Origin: Portibacter lacus
GTDB lineage: Bacteria > Bacteroidota > Bacteroidia > Chitinophagales > Saprospiraceae
Length of the DNA stretch: 64,000 nt
NCBI RefSeq assembly: GCF_021533215.1
Contig: NZ_JAJNKA010000011.1
Coordinates: 160,263-224,262, forward strand
Reading direction: 5' to 3'
The notes under the pieces are model-generated. The model was given only the letters and a program-made list of their open reading frames with translations. It had not been told where the DNA came from and did not search any database. Below are positions 53,051-61,966 of the stretch, piece after piece. Positions within the stretch are counted from its first letter, which is position 1. Every line of letters begins with the position of its first letter. A program made the position numbers and the translations under genes.

Positions 53051-54262
53051 ATGAGTGATAATTGGAATATAGGAAAAGAAAAGAAAAAGGGTCTTGAGAA
53101 AGAAACGGAGTATGCTGTCCTTGTTGGTGTCATCAAAGAGGGACAGACAGAAGAGCAGGTAGCCGAATATCTGGATGAGTTGGAATTTCTTGCAAATACT
53201 GCTGGAGCAGAAACCTTGCAAGTATTCACTCAAAAACTGAAGCGGCCAGATTCGAAGACCTTTATTGGTTCTGGAAAACTTCAGGAAATCAAGGAATATA
53301 TAGAAGACAAAGATGTAAGCCTTGTCATTTTTGATGATGACTTAACGGGTAAGCAAATGAATATCATAGAAGAAGAACTCAAGGTGAAAATTGTAGATCG
53401 ATCTTCATTGATTCTGGATATATTTGCTGGGAGAGCACAGTCTGCTCAAGCAAAGACACAAGTCGAACTGGCACAAATGCAGTATTTACTTCCAAGATTG
53501 AGAGGTCTATGGACACACTTAGAAAGACAACGTGGAGGAATCGGAATGAGAGGTCCAGGAGAGATGGAGATAGAAACGGATAGAAGGATTGTAAGAGACA
53601 AGATTGCTAAACTGAAAGATCGACTAGAAAAAATAGACCGACAAAATCAAACTCAGCGAAAGAACAGAGGAGACCTAATCCGAGTAGCCTTAGTTGGATA
53701 TACGAATGTAGGGAAGTCAACACTGATGAATATACTGAGTAAGTCGGAGGTTTTTGCAGAAAATAAATTATTTGCAACGTTAGATACGACGGTGAGAAAA
53801 GTTGTGTTCGGGACGATGCCATTCTTACTATCCGATACGGTAGGATTTATTAGAAAGCTGCCAACACACTTGATCGAGAGTTTCAAGTCTACGCTTGATG
53901 AGGTAAGAGAATCTGATATTCTGGTGCATGTAGTGGATATGGCGCATACCGAATATGAAGATCATATAGCAACAGTGAATCGAACATTAAAGGACTTGAA
54001 GGTAGAAGAGAAGCCTACACTGATGGTGTTCAATAAGTTAGATTTATATAGAGAGAAGAATTATGACGAGTTGTTATTAGATGAGGAACGAGAAGATATA
54101 GAAAATGGAATCAAAACCCATTTAGAAAATAATTATGGGAATACAACGCTACTGGTATCAGCTCATACGAAAGAGAACATCGATCAATTAAGAGATGTGC
54201 TCGGTGAGATGATTTTAAGCGAGTACAATGTGAGGTATCCTTACATTGCGAAGCAATGGTAA
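53051..54262 (+). CDS. hflX: GTPase HflX
   Basis: The 403-residue protein has the HflX N-terminal domain (FLANTAGAETLQVFTQKLKR, DSKTFIGSGKLQEIKEYI) and the coiled linker with RLRGLWTHLERQRGGIGMRG. The G domain contains G1 GYTNVGKSTLMN near residue 216, G3 DTVGFIRKLP, and G4 NKLD. HflX is a ribosome-splitting GTPase that rescues stalled ribosomes under heat or antibiotic stress. It begins 81 nt after the M23 gene and is the last gene of that run. Confidence 0.96.
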   Translation: MSDNWNIGKEKKKGLEKETEYAVLVGVIKEGQTEEQVAEYLDELEFLANTAGAETLQVFTQKLKRPDSKTFIGSGKLQEIKEYIEDKDVSLVIFDDDLTGKQMNIIEEELKVKIVDRSSLILDIFAGRAQSAQAKTQVELAQMQYLLPRLRGLWTHLERQRGGIGMRGPGEMEIETDRRIVRDKIAKLKDRLEKIDRQNQTQRKNRGDLIRVALVGYTNVGKSTLMNILSKSEVFAENKLFATLDTTVRKVVFGTMPFLLSDTVGFIRKLPTHLIESFKSTLDEVRESDILVHVVDMAHTEYEDHIATVNRTLKDLKVEEKPTLMVFNKLDLYREKNYDELLLDEEREDIENGIKTHLENNYGNTTLLVSAHTKENIDQLRDVLGEMILSEYNVRYPYIAKQW

Positions 54263-54371
54263 TCATGGTCAAAAACAACAGAAATATTCACTTATTAGTC
54301 AATTTAGGATTTTTCTCTCCAAAATAAAAAGTTTATCTTACACATCTCAAAACCTCAAATGTGTAAAATTA

Positions 54372-55466
54372 ATGACTTGTACAATTGAAAATCTAGGTAG
54401 AGTTTTCTTGCTCTATTTATTTGTATTTTTATCAAATCATACCTTTGCTCAAGATTTACTGATGGTATGGAAAACCGATAATCCAGGTTATTCTGATGAT
54501 AATTCCGTAGAGATTCCTACATATCCTTCATTATCATATTACTACGACATCGACTGGGAAAATGATGGAACTTTTGATATCACAGGAGTGACGGGAAGCA
54601 TCAAGCATACTTATAGTTCTCCTGGCACCTATACGATTAGGATAAGAGGAATATTTCCTGGTATATGCTTCAATAATGTACCGTATAGTGATAAAGATAA
54701 GATCCTCGATATTACCCAGTTTGGGAGTATTGTATGGGAAAGGATGGACTTTGCTTTTTATGGATGCAGTAATTTTCAAATTACAGCTGGAGATACTCCT
54801 AATATGTCAAATGTGCAATCTATGCGATGGGCATTTGCAAACACGAATGTTTTTAATACAGATATATCAGCGTGGGATGTGAGTAATGTGGAAGATATGA
54901 GCTTCATGTTTTATAATGCGATTGCCTTTAATTCCCCACTGAATTGGTCTAACAAAACTTCGAAAGTTAAAGAGATGTGGCGGATGTTTCAGAATGCCAC
55001 TGCGTTTAATCAAGATATATCTGCTTGGGATTATAGCGAAGTAGAAAATATGAATAATATGCTAGACCTGAGTGGTTTGTCTATAGAGATGTATGATTTG
55101 CTACTTATTTCCTTGGCTTCCCAGAATGTAAAATCTAACGTTACGTTCGGAGCGGAAGGCCTTACTTACTGTAATGGGGAGGTAGCTCGTGATTTCTTAA
55201 TTAGTCAACATGGTTGGACCTTTGTAGGAGATTCTAAAGGTACCAGCAACCTCAGATGGACAGGAGAGGGTAATGATGGTAACTGGAGTAATGCTCTAAA
55301 CTGGGAATACAATATGCTTCCTTGCGATTGTAATATTGTGCAATTAGAACAGACAAGTTCCCCAATCAATATTTCAAACCAAGTGAAAGTTTTAAATCTT
55401 TCGTTAGAAAATGAGACAGAATTAGTTGTAAAAACTGGAGGAAGTCTCATCCTAGAAGAGAACTAA
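54372..55466 (+). CDS. BspA-like surface protein with DUF285 repeats
   Basis: The 365-residue protein has a signal peptide (LGRVFLLYLFVFLSNHTFAQ), a PKD-like early region (YYDIDWENDGTFDITGVTGS, KHTYSSPGTYTIRIRG) and DUF285/BspA leucine-rich-like repeats (MSNVQSMRWAFANTNVFNTD, ISAWDVSNVEDMSFMFYNA, FNQDISAWDYSEVENMNNML). A final Trp/Asn-rich segment (TGEGNDGNWSNALNWEYN) resembles common Bacteroidota surface proteins. I chose the ATG at 54372; an earlier in-frame ATG at 54246 overlaps hflX and adds a non-signal leader. The end at LVVKTGGSLILEEN lacks the expected type IX sorting domain, so a C-terminal loss is possible. A decayed gene follows. Confidence 0.85.
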   Translation: MTCTIENLGRVFLLYLFVFLSNHTFAQDLLMVWKTDNPGYSDDNSVEIPTYPSLSYYYDIDWENDGTFDITGVTGSIKHTYSSPGTYTIRIRGIFPGICFNNVPYSDKDKILDITQFGSIVWERMDFAFYGCSNFQITAGDTPNMSNVQSMRWAFANTNVFNTDISAWDVSNVEDMSFMFYNAIAFNSPLNWSNKTSKVKEMWRMFQNATAFNQDISAWDYSEVENMNNMLDLSGLSIEMYDLLLISLASQNVKSNVTFGAEGLTYCNGEVARDFLISQHGWTFVGDSKGTSNLRWTGEGNDGNWSNALNWEYNMLPCDCNIVQLEQTSSPINISNQVKVLNLSLENETELVVKTGGSLILEEN

Positions 55467-55576
55467 GTCTGAACACTGAAAAGGAATCCAAGGCTAATTG
55501 ACAGGCACCGTAATTGATATTTTTCGAAGAAAGTATTTAAACTTTGATGAAAAGTATAATTCTAATTAATGAATAA
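55467..55576. other. Spacer after the BspA-like gene
   Basis: A gene-free stretch of 110 nt separates the BspA-like gene from the decayed coding fragment. Nothing recognisable; no terminator with a T-run. Confidence 0.4.
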
Positions 55577-55851
55577 GAGGCTTGGATTCGACTCACAAAG
55601 CATGAAGGCGATTTTTTAGAAGGAGAAGCTCATTTCGCACTTGCCTATGATAGTACATTCTCTAGAGATCGTGTCTATCCAGAAATTCCAGATACTTTAA
55701 ATTATCAAGATTTTGAATTTAAGGATTATTTCGTGGAATTATAAAGGATTTAAGAAACCGAATATTTGTAGATAGAACAGATTTTTATACTGGGAGTCTC
55801 ATTGAATATCGAGCAATGAAGTTTTTCCATCATTTACCATTCTTGACTTAA
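55577..55851 (+). pseudogene. Decayed coding fragment with a frameshift
   Basis: Two adjoining protein-like reading frames suggest the remnant of one gene. The first (55577-55744; EAWIRLTKHEGDFLEGEAHF, RVYPEIPDTLNYQDFEFKDY) is open after a TAA at 55574 and stops at 55744. The second, one base out of frame (55735-55851; GIIKDLRNRIFVDRTDFYTG, SLIEYRAMKFFHHLPFLT), continues naturally. A single base change near 55733-55741 joins them. Neither has a start codon. The parent protein was not identified. Codon-like sequence in an otherwise sparse region is the main support. Confidence 0.55.
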
Positions 55852-55941
55852 TAGAGCTAACAAATTCTTTTTAATAATTTACAACTTTCATTATTAACTC
55901 TAGGTCAAATTTTATATGTTTATTCGTAATAAATAAAAAAT

Positions 55942-57135
55942 ATGAAATTTCACCCTAGTATATTTTTGATTTTATGTGCATTTATTCTCTCTTGTCAACC
56001 TAATACAAAAGATAGTGTAAGTCATGAAAAAGTCATCGAAAATGGATATGAAGTAATCCAAGAATTATTAATTGATGCAGAAGCTGGATCGACCATCACA
56101 ATTCCCGAAGGGTTGTATAAGATTAATCGATCTATTAGTTTAGACGGAATTCCAGGAGTTTCTATTAAAGGCGCAGGAAAAAACGAAACCATTCTTTCTT
56201 TCTTAGGTCAAACATCAGGTGCTGAAGGTCTTCGGATAACAGCGGATTCGATTACATTGGATGGATTCACAGTAGCTGATGCAAAGGGTGATGCTATTAA
56301 ATTGCAAGATTGTAAGGGTGTAACGCTAACGAATGTAAAAACCACCTGGACGCAAGGAGCGAAATCTACCAATGGCGCGTATGGATTTTATCCTGTTCAA
56401 TGTGAAGATGTTGTGATCGATAATTGTGAAGCAGCTTACGCTTCAGATGCGGGTATTTATGTAGGTCAATCTAAAAACGTCATTGTTAAAAATAGCTATG
56501 CCCACCATAATGTAGCGGGAATAGAAATTGAGAATTGTATTAATTCTGAAGTTTATGATAATGTGGCGGAAAACAACACAGGAGGCTTGTTGGTATTTGA
56601 TCTTCCTGACTTAGAATTGGTAAATGGGCACACATGCAAACTTTACAATAATAAAATCATTAACAACAATTTAAAGAACTTTGCTTCTGAAGGGAATATG
56701 GTTGCCATCATTCCACCAGGCTCTGGTGTTATTCTCCTTGCTGCTAAGAAAGTAGAAGTATATAACAATGAAATCTTGGATCATAAGACAATGGGAATCG
56801 GAATTACCAGTTTTCATTTCACAGAATTACCGTGGAAAGATCAGCGATATGATCCTTTTACTTATGACATTAGCATCCATCATAACACGATAGAAAGAAG
56901 ATCGGCGTTGCCAGATGTGACGAAGAAATTCGGGCAAATGGTTAATTTGCTATTTCCTGGAAAGCCTCAGGATATATTATATGACGGTATATTAAGAGAA
57001 GGAAACGCAAGTGATAATCCGATGAACATTTGCATAAAAGATAATATAGTAGATGATATTAGATTTGCCAATGTAGATGCAGCTAATGATTTTGATAATG
57101 TCAATAAATCTCTCGAACCATATGACTGCATTTAG
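55942..57135 (+). CDS. Parallel beta-helix lipoprotein paired with a dihaem cytochrome
   Basis: The 397-residue lipoprotein (lipobox ILSC, Cys18) is a right-handed beta-helix: SISLDGIPGVSIKGAGKNET, ITLDGFTVADAKGDAIKLQD, VIVKNSYAHHNVAGIEIENC, and further turns. It fits the uncharacterised family that always occurs as a two-gene pair with an exported cytochrome-like protein, which here is the next gene (14-nt overlap). The pair's function is unknown; a carbohydrate-active or binding role is only suggested by the fold. The TonB receptor downstream implies an outer-membrane substrate. Confidence 0.9.
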   Translation: MKFHPSIFLILCAFILSCQPNTKDSVSHEKVIENGYEVIQELLIDAEAGSTITIPEGLYKINRSISLDGIPGVSIKGAGKNETILSFLGQTSGAEGLRITADSITLDGFTVADAKGDAIKLQDCKGVTLTNVKTTWTQGAKSTNGAYGFYPVQCEDVVIDNCEAAYASDAGIYVGQSKNVIVKNSYAHHNVAGIEIENCINSEVYDNVAENNTGGLLVFDLPDLELVNGHTCKLYNNKIINNNLKNFASEGNMVAIIPPGSGVILLAAKKVEVYNNEILDHKTMGIGITSFHFTELPWKDQRYDPFTYDISIHHNTIERRSALPDVTKKFGQMVNLLFPGKPQDILYDGILREGNASDNPMNICIKDNIVDDIRFANVDAANDFDNVNKSLEPYDCI

Positions 57136-58168
57136 AATTCTTATTTTAAGTCTAGTCGTTTTTTGGTCTTGCTCTACACCTAAGCAGAGTGGAATTAGCT
57201 TACCAGAAGATGGGGAGTTCTTCGATTTGCTTTCTGAGTATAATGTATTTGATGATTTAGTTCCGAATGAAAAGCTCACAAAATATGAAGTGACCAATTC
57301 ATTATTTACCGATTATGCTGAAAAAGATAGGTATGTTTATATTCCTGATGGGCAATCAGCTACCTTGAAAAAAGACGGCTTTTTTGATTGGCCAGTCGGT
57401 TCTATGATGGTTAAAAATTTCTACTATACGGTAGATCAAATTGACACAGAAAAAATTATAGAAACTCGTCTTCTGATCAAAGATGAAACAGAGTGGAAGG
57501 CGATTTCATATGTATGGAATGATCAGCAAACGGAAGCAAAAATTTCGAAAGTTGGAGCGGTTTTTCCATTGACAATAGATCATAAAACAGAAAAATTAGC
57601 CTTCGATTACGTTGTCCCAAATAAGAATCAGTGCAAAAGCTGCCACAATAAAAACGAAAAAATTGACCCAATAGGTTTTAAATATGGTAACCTAGATACT
57701 GATATTTCTGTGGATAGCAAGTCAGTGAATCAGCTTGCATACTTAGCAGATAAAGGTATTATCAAGTTAAATGTATTTCAAGATTCTATAAATTCGATGA
57801 TTTCATATAATGATGCAGGGCAGGATATTCAAGAACGGGCACTCGCTTACTTAGATATTAATTGTGGACATTGTCACCGACCAGATGGTCCTGGAAATAC
57901 CTCAGGTCTTTTCCTTCAGTATGATGAAACGAGATCGAATCACTTAGGATTCTGTAAGAGTCCAGTTGCAGCCGGGAAAGGATCAGGAGGTCGAATTTTC
58001 GATATCTATCCAGGTCATGCCGATTCTTCAATTTTATATTATAGAATGGCATCTGTAGATCCAGGGTCAATGATGCCTGAGGTCGGGAGAAGTTTAACAC
58101 ACAAAGAAGGATTGTCCATAGTGGCGGAATGGATAAATGCTCTTGAATACGATTGTTTCGCTCAATAA
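57122..58168 (+). CDS. SO2930-family dihaem c-type cytochrome lipoprotein
   Basis: The 348-residue protein has a lipobox (LILSLVVFWSC) and two CxxCH haem motifs: NQCKSCHNKNEKIDPIGFKY and DINCGHCHRPDGPGNTSGLF. This matches the SO2930/HNE_0200 family, known for gene pairing with a beta-helix protein. It is placed in the outer or inner membrane, facing the periplasm, with a redox role. Axial ligands beyond the two His are not assigned. The ATG at 57122 overlaps the beta-helix gene by 14 nt; an earlier start at 57077 adds no signal-like sequence. Confidence 0.92.
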   Translation: MTAFRILILSLVVFWSCSTPKQSGISLPEDGEFFDLLSEYNVFDDLVPNEKLTKYEVTNSLFTDYAEKDRYVYIPDGQSATLKKDGFFDWPVGSMMVKNFYYTVDQIDTEKIIETRLLIKDETEWKAISYVWNDQQTEAKISKVGAVFPLTIDHKTEKLAFDYVVPNKNQCKSCHNKNEKIDPIGFKYGNLDTDISVDSKSVNQLAYLADKGIIKLNVFQDSINSMISYNDAGQDIQERALAYLDINCGHCHRPDGPGNTSGLFLQYDETRSNHLGFCKSPVAAGKGSGGRIFDIYPGHADSSILYYRMASVDPGSMMPEVGRSLTHKEGLSIVAEWINALEYDCFAQ

Positions 58169-58178
58169 AATTACCCTT

Positions 58179-60563
58179 ATGAAAATTTTACTCAGTGTAT
58201 TCGTATGTCTTTTTTTAAGCTCTAGTTTATTTTCACAAGCTTTAGAAACAACAGTTCGTGGTGTTGTAATAGATAAAACATCTGGCGAGCCATTAGTGGG
58301 AGTTAGTGTTGGATTGGTTTCTGATGAATCAAAAGGTACCACTACAGATGAAAATGGATTATTTGCATTATCAGGAGTACCTGTAGGGCGGCAACAATTG
58401 CAGTTTACTTATATCGGATTTCAGACTTTTACAACGGAAGGAATCATCATTAATGCGAATCGGGCAGAATACATTAATGTGGAACTTCAAGAAGGGTTGT
58501 TGTTGGACAATGTGCAGATTGTTGCTGATGGAAATGTTAATGCGGCAGTTAATGAATTAGCGACTGTAAGTGCAAGATCATTTAGTGTAGAAGAAACGGA
58601 AAGAATTCCTGGCGGTGCCAATGATATGGGGCGAATGGCATTGTCTTATCCCGGTGTCCAACAAGGAGCTAATGATACAGAAAATGACATCATTATAAGG
58701 GGGAATTCAAGTGTAGGGATTCTATGGAGGCTAGAAGGAATGGATATTCCTAATCCTAATCACTTTGCCCGTCCTGGAACTTCAGGAGGTGGAATTACTG
58801 TTTTTAGTGCGCAATTACTAGGGAAATCTGATTTTTATACGGGTGGAATGCCAGCGGAATTTGGGAATGCATTGTCGGGAGCGTTCGATGTTCATTTCAG
58901 GAAAGGGAATAAGGTAGATCGCCAGCATAGAATTAGAATAGGAATATTGGGTTTGGATTTTGCAACGGAAGGGCCAATTAAGAAAGATAAGTCATCGTAC
59001 TTAGTGAATTATCGATATTCTACATTAGGCATATTAAATGATTTAGGGTTCGAATTAATAGGGGAACGGGTTAGCAATAATTTCCAGGATCTATCTTTTA
59101 ATTTAGCTTTTGATGGAAAGAATGCTGGTGAGCAATGGACCGTTTTCGGGATTGCTGGTATTTCAGAAGAACACTATTCGCCTAAGCCAGCGGAAGAAAG
59201 AGAATTCGGAACATCTAATCATTACGAAGATCGATTTAATACGAGCAATATAGCAGTTGGAGGTGTTACGTACACTAAGATCTTAGGAAGTAATTCTTAT
59301 CTGAAAGGGACGACAACATTGATGACCGGAAATGTAGGAAGAGCTTATGACACGTTGTCTATTACAGATGATCGGTATCGGTATAATACACAGATGTACA
59401 ATGATTCTCGAATATCAACTGCTTGGACGTACGGGAGTCAACTTACGGATCATTGGAAGTTGAAGACAGGAACGATTCTGCATGGAATCAGTTATGATTT
59501 TTTCAAGGAGACTAAAGCAAGGTCGAATACTTCGAATATTACGGACTTCAATTTGAATAGAAGTTTGAATGGTGGAGGGACAAGTTTTACAGGTCAATTA
59601 TATGGACTTGCCCAATATGCACCAAGTAAGAAATTGAGTTTGAATTTTGGATTGCATGGGATGGTCTTAGGCATTAATAGTACGGGTGCCATAGATCCGA
59701 GATTTTCTTTAAAGTATGATGTGTCTAATAATCATAAAATCGGAGTAGCACTTGGGAAGCATAGCCAGATTTTGCCCATGGCTGCTTATTTCTATGAAGA
59801 AGAAACATCTGAAGGATCGGGTGTTTATACTAGACCAAATTTCGATGCGCCATTTTTGCAAGCGAACCATTATATCATGAGTTATACTTATGTGAGTCCT
59901 AAATTGATCAAGTTTAATGCAGAGGTTTACTACCAGCAACTATTCAAGGTTCCGGTCAGAGCAGAAACGTTAAATGATGGCTATTGGATGTTAAACAAGC
60001 AGGGAGAGTTTCCAGATTTTAATACGGTCAGTGAAGGAAAAGGGGAGAATTATGGTATTGATCTAGCGCTTGAAAAATTCTTTTCTAACAAGATGTATTT
60101 TTTATTGACGGCTTCGTTTTTTGAGTCTAATTCTATATCGAAGGATGGTGTTAAGAATCCGACAAGGTTTTCTACGAAGTGGGTTTCTACATTCACTTTA
60201 GGAAGAGAGATCGAGTTTAAGAAGGGTGGGGCACTGCAGTTTGGAGCGAGGTTGCTTTATAATGGAGGATATAGATATACACCATATGATCCTGTTCTTT
60301 CTGGAATTGAAAAAAGATTTGTACCGTTAGAAGGGCATTATTGGGCAACACAAGTTTCGCCTTATTCTCGAATCGATTCTCGGATTGCATATCGATATAA
60401 TAAGAAGAGGTACAGTGGAAGTATAAGTCTTGATGTGCAGAATTTGACGAATAGAAAGAGTCCGAATAGTGTTTCATATAATGCAGAGACGAATGAGTTA
60501 GAATTCAGAAATTTTGATGGAGGGAGTTTTATACCGGTATTGAGTTTCGTGTTTGATTTTTGA
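58179..60563 (+). CDS. TonB-dependent outer-membrane receptor
   Basis: The 794-residue protein has a signal peptide (LLSVFVCLFLSSSLFSQ), a carboxypeptidase regulatory-like domain at about 25-105 (TSGEPLVGVSVGLVSDESKG), a plug domain at about 115-240 (RIPGGANDMGRMALSYPG, NDIIIRGNSSVGILWRLEGM), and a barrel ending in the aromatic PVLSFVFDF. The SusC-type plug variant is not seen; no SusD gene follows. It starts 10 nt after the cytochrome gene, so it is likely the third gene of the beta-helix/dihaem operon and may import the substrate of the pair. I prefer the ATG at 58179; an earlier in-frame ATG overlaps the cytochrome gene by 32 nt. Confidence 0.92.
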   Translation: MKILLSVFVCLFLSSSLFSQALETTVRGVVIDKTSGEPLVGVSVGLVSDESKGTTTDENGLFALSGVPVGRQQLQFTYIGFQTFTTEGIIINANRAEYINVELQEGLLLDNVQIVADGNVNAAVNELATVSARSFSVEETERIPGGANDMGRMALSYPGVQQGANDTENDIIIRGNSSVGILWRLEGMDIPNPNHFARPGTSGGGITVFSAQLLGKSDFYTGGMPAEFGNALSGAFDVHFRKGNKVDRQHRIRIGILGLDFATEGPIKKDKSSYLVNYRYSTLGILNDLGFELIGERVSNNFQDLSFNLAFDGKNAGEQWTVFGIAGISEEHYSPKPAEEREFGTSNHYEDRFNTSNIAVGGVTYTKILGSNSYLKGTTTLMTGNVGRAYDTLSITDDRYRYNTQMYNDSRISTAWTYGSQLTDHWKLKTGTILHGISYDFFKETKARSNTSNITDFNLNRSLNGGGTSFTGQLYGLAQYAPSKKLSLNFGLHGMVLGINSTGAIDPRFSLKYDVSNNHKIGVALGKHSQILPMAAYFYEEETSEGSGVYTRPNFDAPFLQANHYIMSYTYVSPKLIKFNAEVYYQQLFKVPVRAETLNDGYWMLNKQGEFPDFNTVSEGKGENYGIDLALEKFFSNKMYFLLTASFFESNSISKDGVKNPTRFSTKWVSTFTLGREIEFKKGGALQFGARLLYNGGYRYTPYDPVLSGIEKRFVPLEGHYWATQVSPYSRIDSRIAYRYNKKRYSGSISLDVQNLTNRKSPNSVSYNAETNELEFRNFDGGSFIPVLSFVFDF

Positions 60564-61280
60564 GAAAAGAGTTGTGAATCGTGAGTCGTGAGCTGTGAGT
60601 CATGAGCTATCAAAGGGCCTTAGAACTTCAGTTCGAGAAAAAAATAGCTCGTCAGTCACTCAAACGTGAAATACCGAATATTTAGACTCGTAAGCCGAGC
60701 GAAGAAATGTGTTTTAGCAAGGATTTCGAAGCTGTCTTGCTTTAGCGAGAAGCTGAATATGGATTAAGAAAACTAGCTAAGCAGTCCCTCCACTATGTTA
60801 AGTACTTACTAGTCCAATGGCCCTTCGACGTCAGGTCTAGGAGATCCTAAAAGAATAAAGTGTCACACCTACGGCGTTTAATCGATATGGATGATTGTTA
60901 GTTACAAAGTTGTCACTCCTCTGGAGTTAAACGGCAGCGATTATTTTCATCAAGAGAGCTACTAAATGGACCTTGGGCGTATGTCCGAGAAATTAAAGTC
61001 TTAGGTTATCCTGGCACTATGTTATATGTTGCTCTGTGCCGAATATTTAGATTCCGACCTGTTCAGCTTTAGCAGGAAAGGCAAAGCTAGGAAAGGTGCA
61101 AGAGCAAGGACTACGACCTGTCTTGCTTTAGCGAGAAGCTAAATATGGGTAAGAAAATGGCTCAGCAGTCTTTCCGCTGCGCTCCAAGCTTACTGGTCCT
61201 TGATATGAAAGGAACTTAGAGAAGTCTGATTTTTGATTGTATCATTTGCAATAAACTTTGATTAAGAATTTTTATGCAAG
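60564..61280. repeat. REP-rich, gene-free tract
   Basis: Several members of the REP-like families lie here. Around 60695-60830 are TAAGCCGAGCGAAGAAATG, GCTGTCTTGCTTTAGCGAGA and AGCTAAGCAGTCCCTCCACT. Around 61055-61205 are GACCTGTTCAGCTTTAGCAG, ACCTGTCTTGCTTTAGCGAG and GGCTCAGCAGTCTTTCCGCT. The orientations alternate. Two short related segments (GTCACACCTACGGCGTTTAA near 60861; GTCACTCCTCTGGAGTTAAAC near 60911) form a separate pair. Nothing protein-coding is supported. Confidence 0.7.
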
Positions 61281-61316
61281 AAAAAAGCGACACCTAAATG
61301 AATAGATATCGCTTTT
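61281..61316 (-). terminator. Terminator of tandem copy 1
   Basis: On the minus strand AAGCGATATC pairs with GGTGTCGCTT (10 bp, G-U allowed) around TATTCATTTA, then a T-run. The same terminator is repeated at 61603-61641, 61921-61958 and about 63650-63687. Confidence 0.8.
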
Positions 61317-61602
61317 ATTTATGAATTTGCTGTGAGATCCCTAAACGTTGCGCAGCAAATGAGTGACAGCAGTCACTCATTAGTTAAGGGACCAAAACCA
61401 ACGGATTTTGGATGGGTTGGTCGAACCTCCACGAGGAGCTTAGCTACGGTACAACTTTCGGTGGTCAATCCCATTTCAGAATAAACTGAAAAGTATACCA
61501 AGTTTATGGAATTTAAAGACACAATGGAGTAGAATTCATGCTCGATAACAGCTCGGTGGTCCCTTCACTTTGTTGCTACTCGACGATCTTTACCTCTAAC
61601 CT
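61281..61602 (-). repeat. Tandem ~320-bp element, copy 1 (partial tRNA-like locus)
   Basis: Read on the minus strand the element has a REP-like start (61545-61590), the variable domain shared with the tRNA-like gene (61431-61507), the first 10 nt of a T arm (GGAGGTTCGA), an ~85-nt structured insert (61338-61423, with the palindrome AATGAGTGAC/GTCACTCATT and a TCCCT/AGGGA pair), then TCTCACA and the terminator. It lacks the tRNA 5' half. Copy 2 is about 95% identical by eye. Confidence 0.85.
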
Positions 61603-61920
61603 AAAAAAAGCGACACCTAAATGAATAGATATCGCTTTTTGAATATGCTGTGAGATCCCTAAACGTTGCGCAGCAAATGAGTGACACCAGTCACTGATTA
61701 GTTAAGGGACCAAAACCAACGGATTTTGGATGGGTTGGTCGAACCTCCACGAGGAGCTTAGCTACGGTACAACTTTCGGTGGTCAATCCCATTTCAGAAT
61801 AAACTGAAAACTATACCAAGTTTATGGAATTTAAAGACACAATGGAGTAGAATTCATGCTCGATAACAGCTCGTTGGTCCCTTCACTTTGTTGCTGCTCG
61901 ACGATCTTTACCTCTAACCT
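61603..61920 (-). repeat. Tandem ~320-bp element, copy 2 (partial tRNA-like locus)
   Basis: Same plan as copy 1, in direct tandem with no spacer. The insert palindrome has decayed (GAGTGACACCAGTCACTG in place of the perfect GAGTGAC...GTCACTC), the region after the terminator stem is shorter by about 9 nt, and the REP at 61862-61912 differs slightly. The shorter post-terminator segment is shared with copy 3, so copies 2 and 3 are closest kin. Confidence 0.85.
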
Positions 61921-61958
61921 AAAAAAAGCGACACCTAAATGAATAGATATCGCTTTTT
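61921..61958 (-). terminator. Intrinsic terminator of the tRNA-like gene
   Basis: AAGCGATATC/GGTGTCGCTT with a 10-nt loop followed by TTTTTTT on the minus strand, 9 nt after the 3' end of the tRNA-like RNA. Confidence 0.88.
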
Positions 61959-61966
61959 GAATATGC

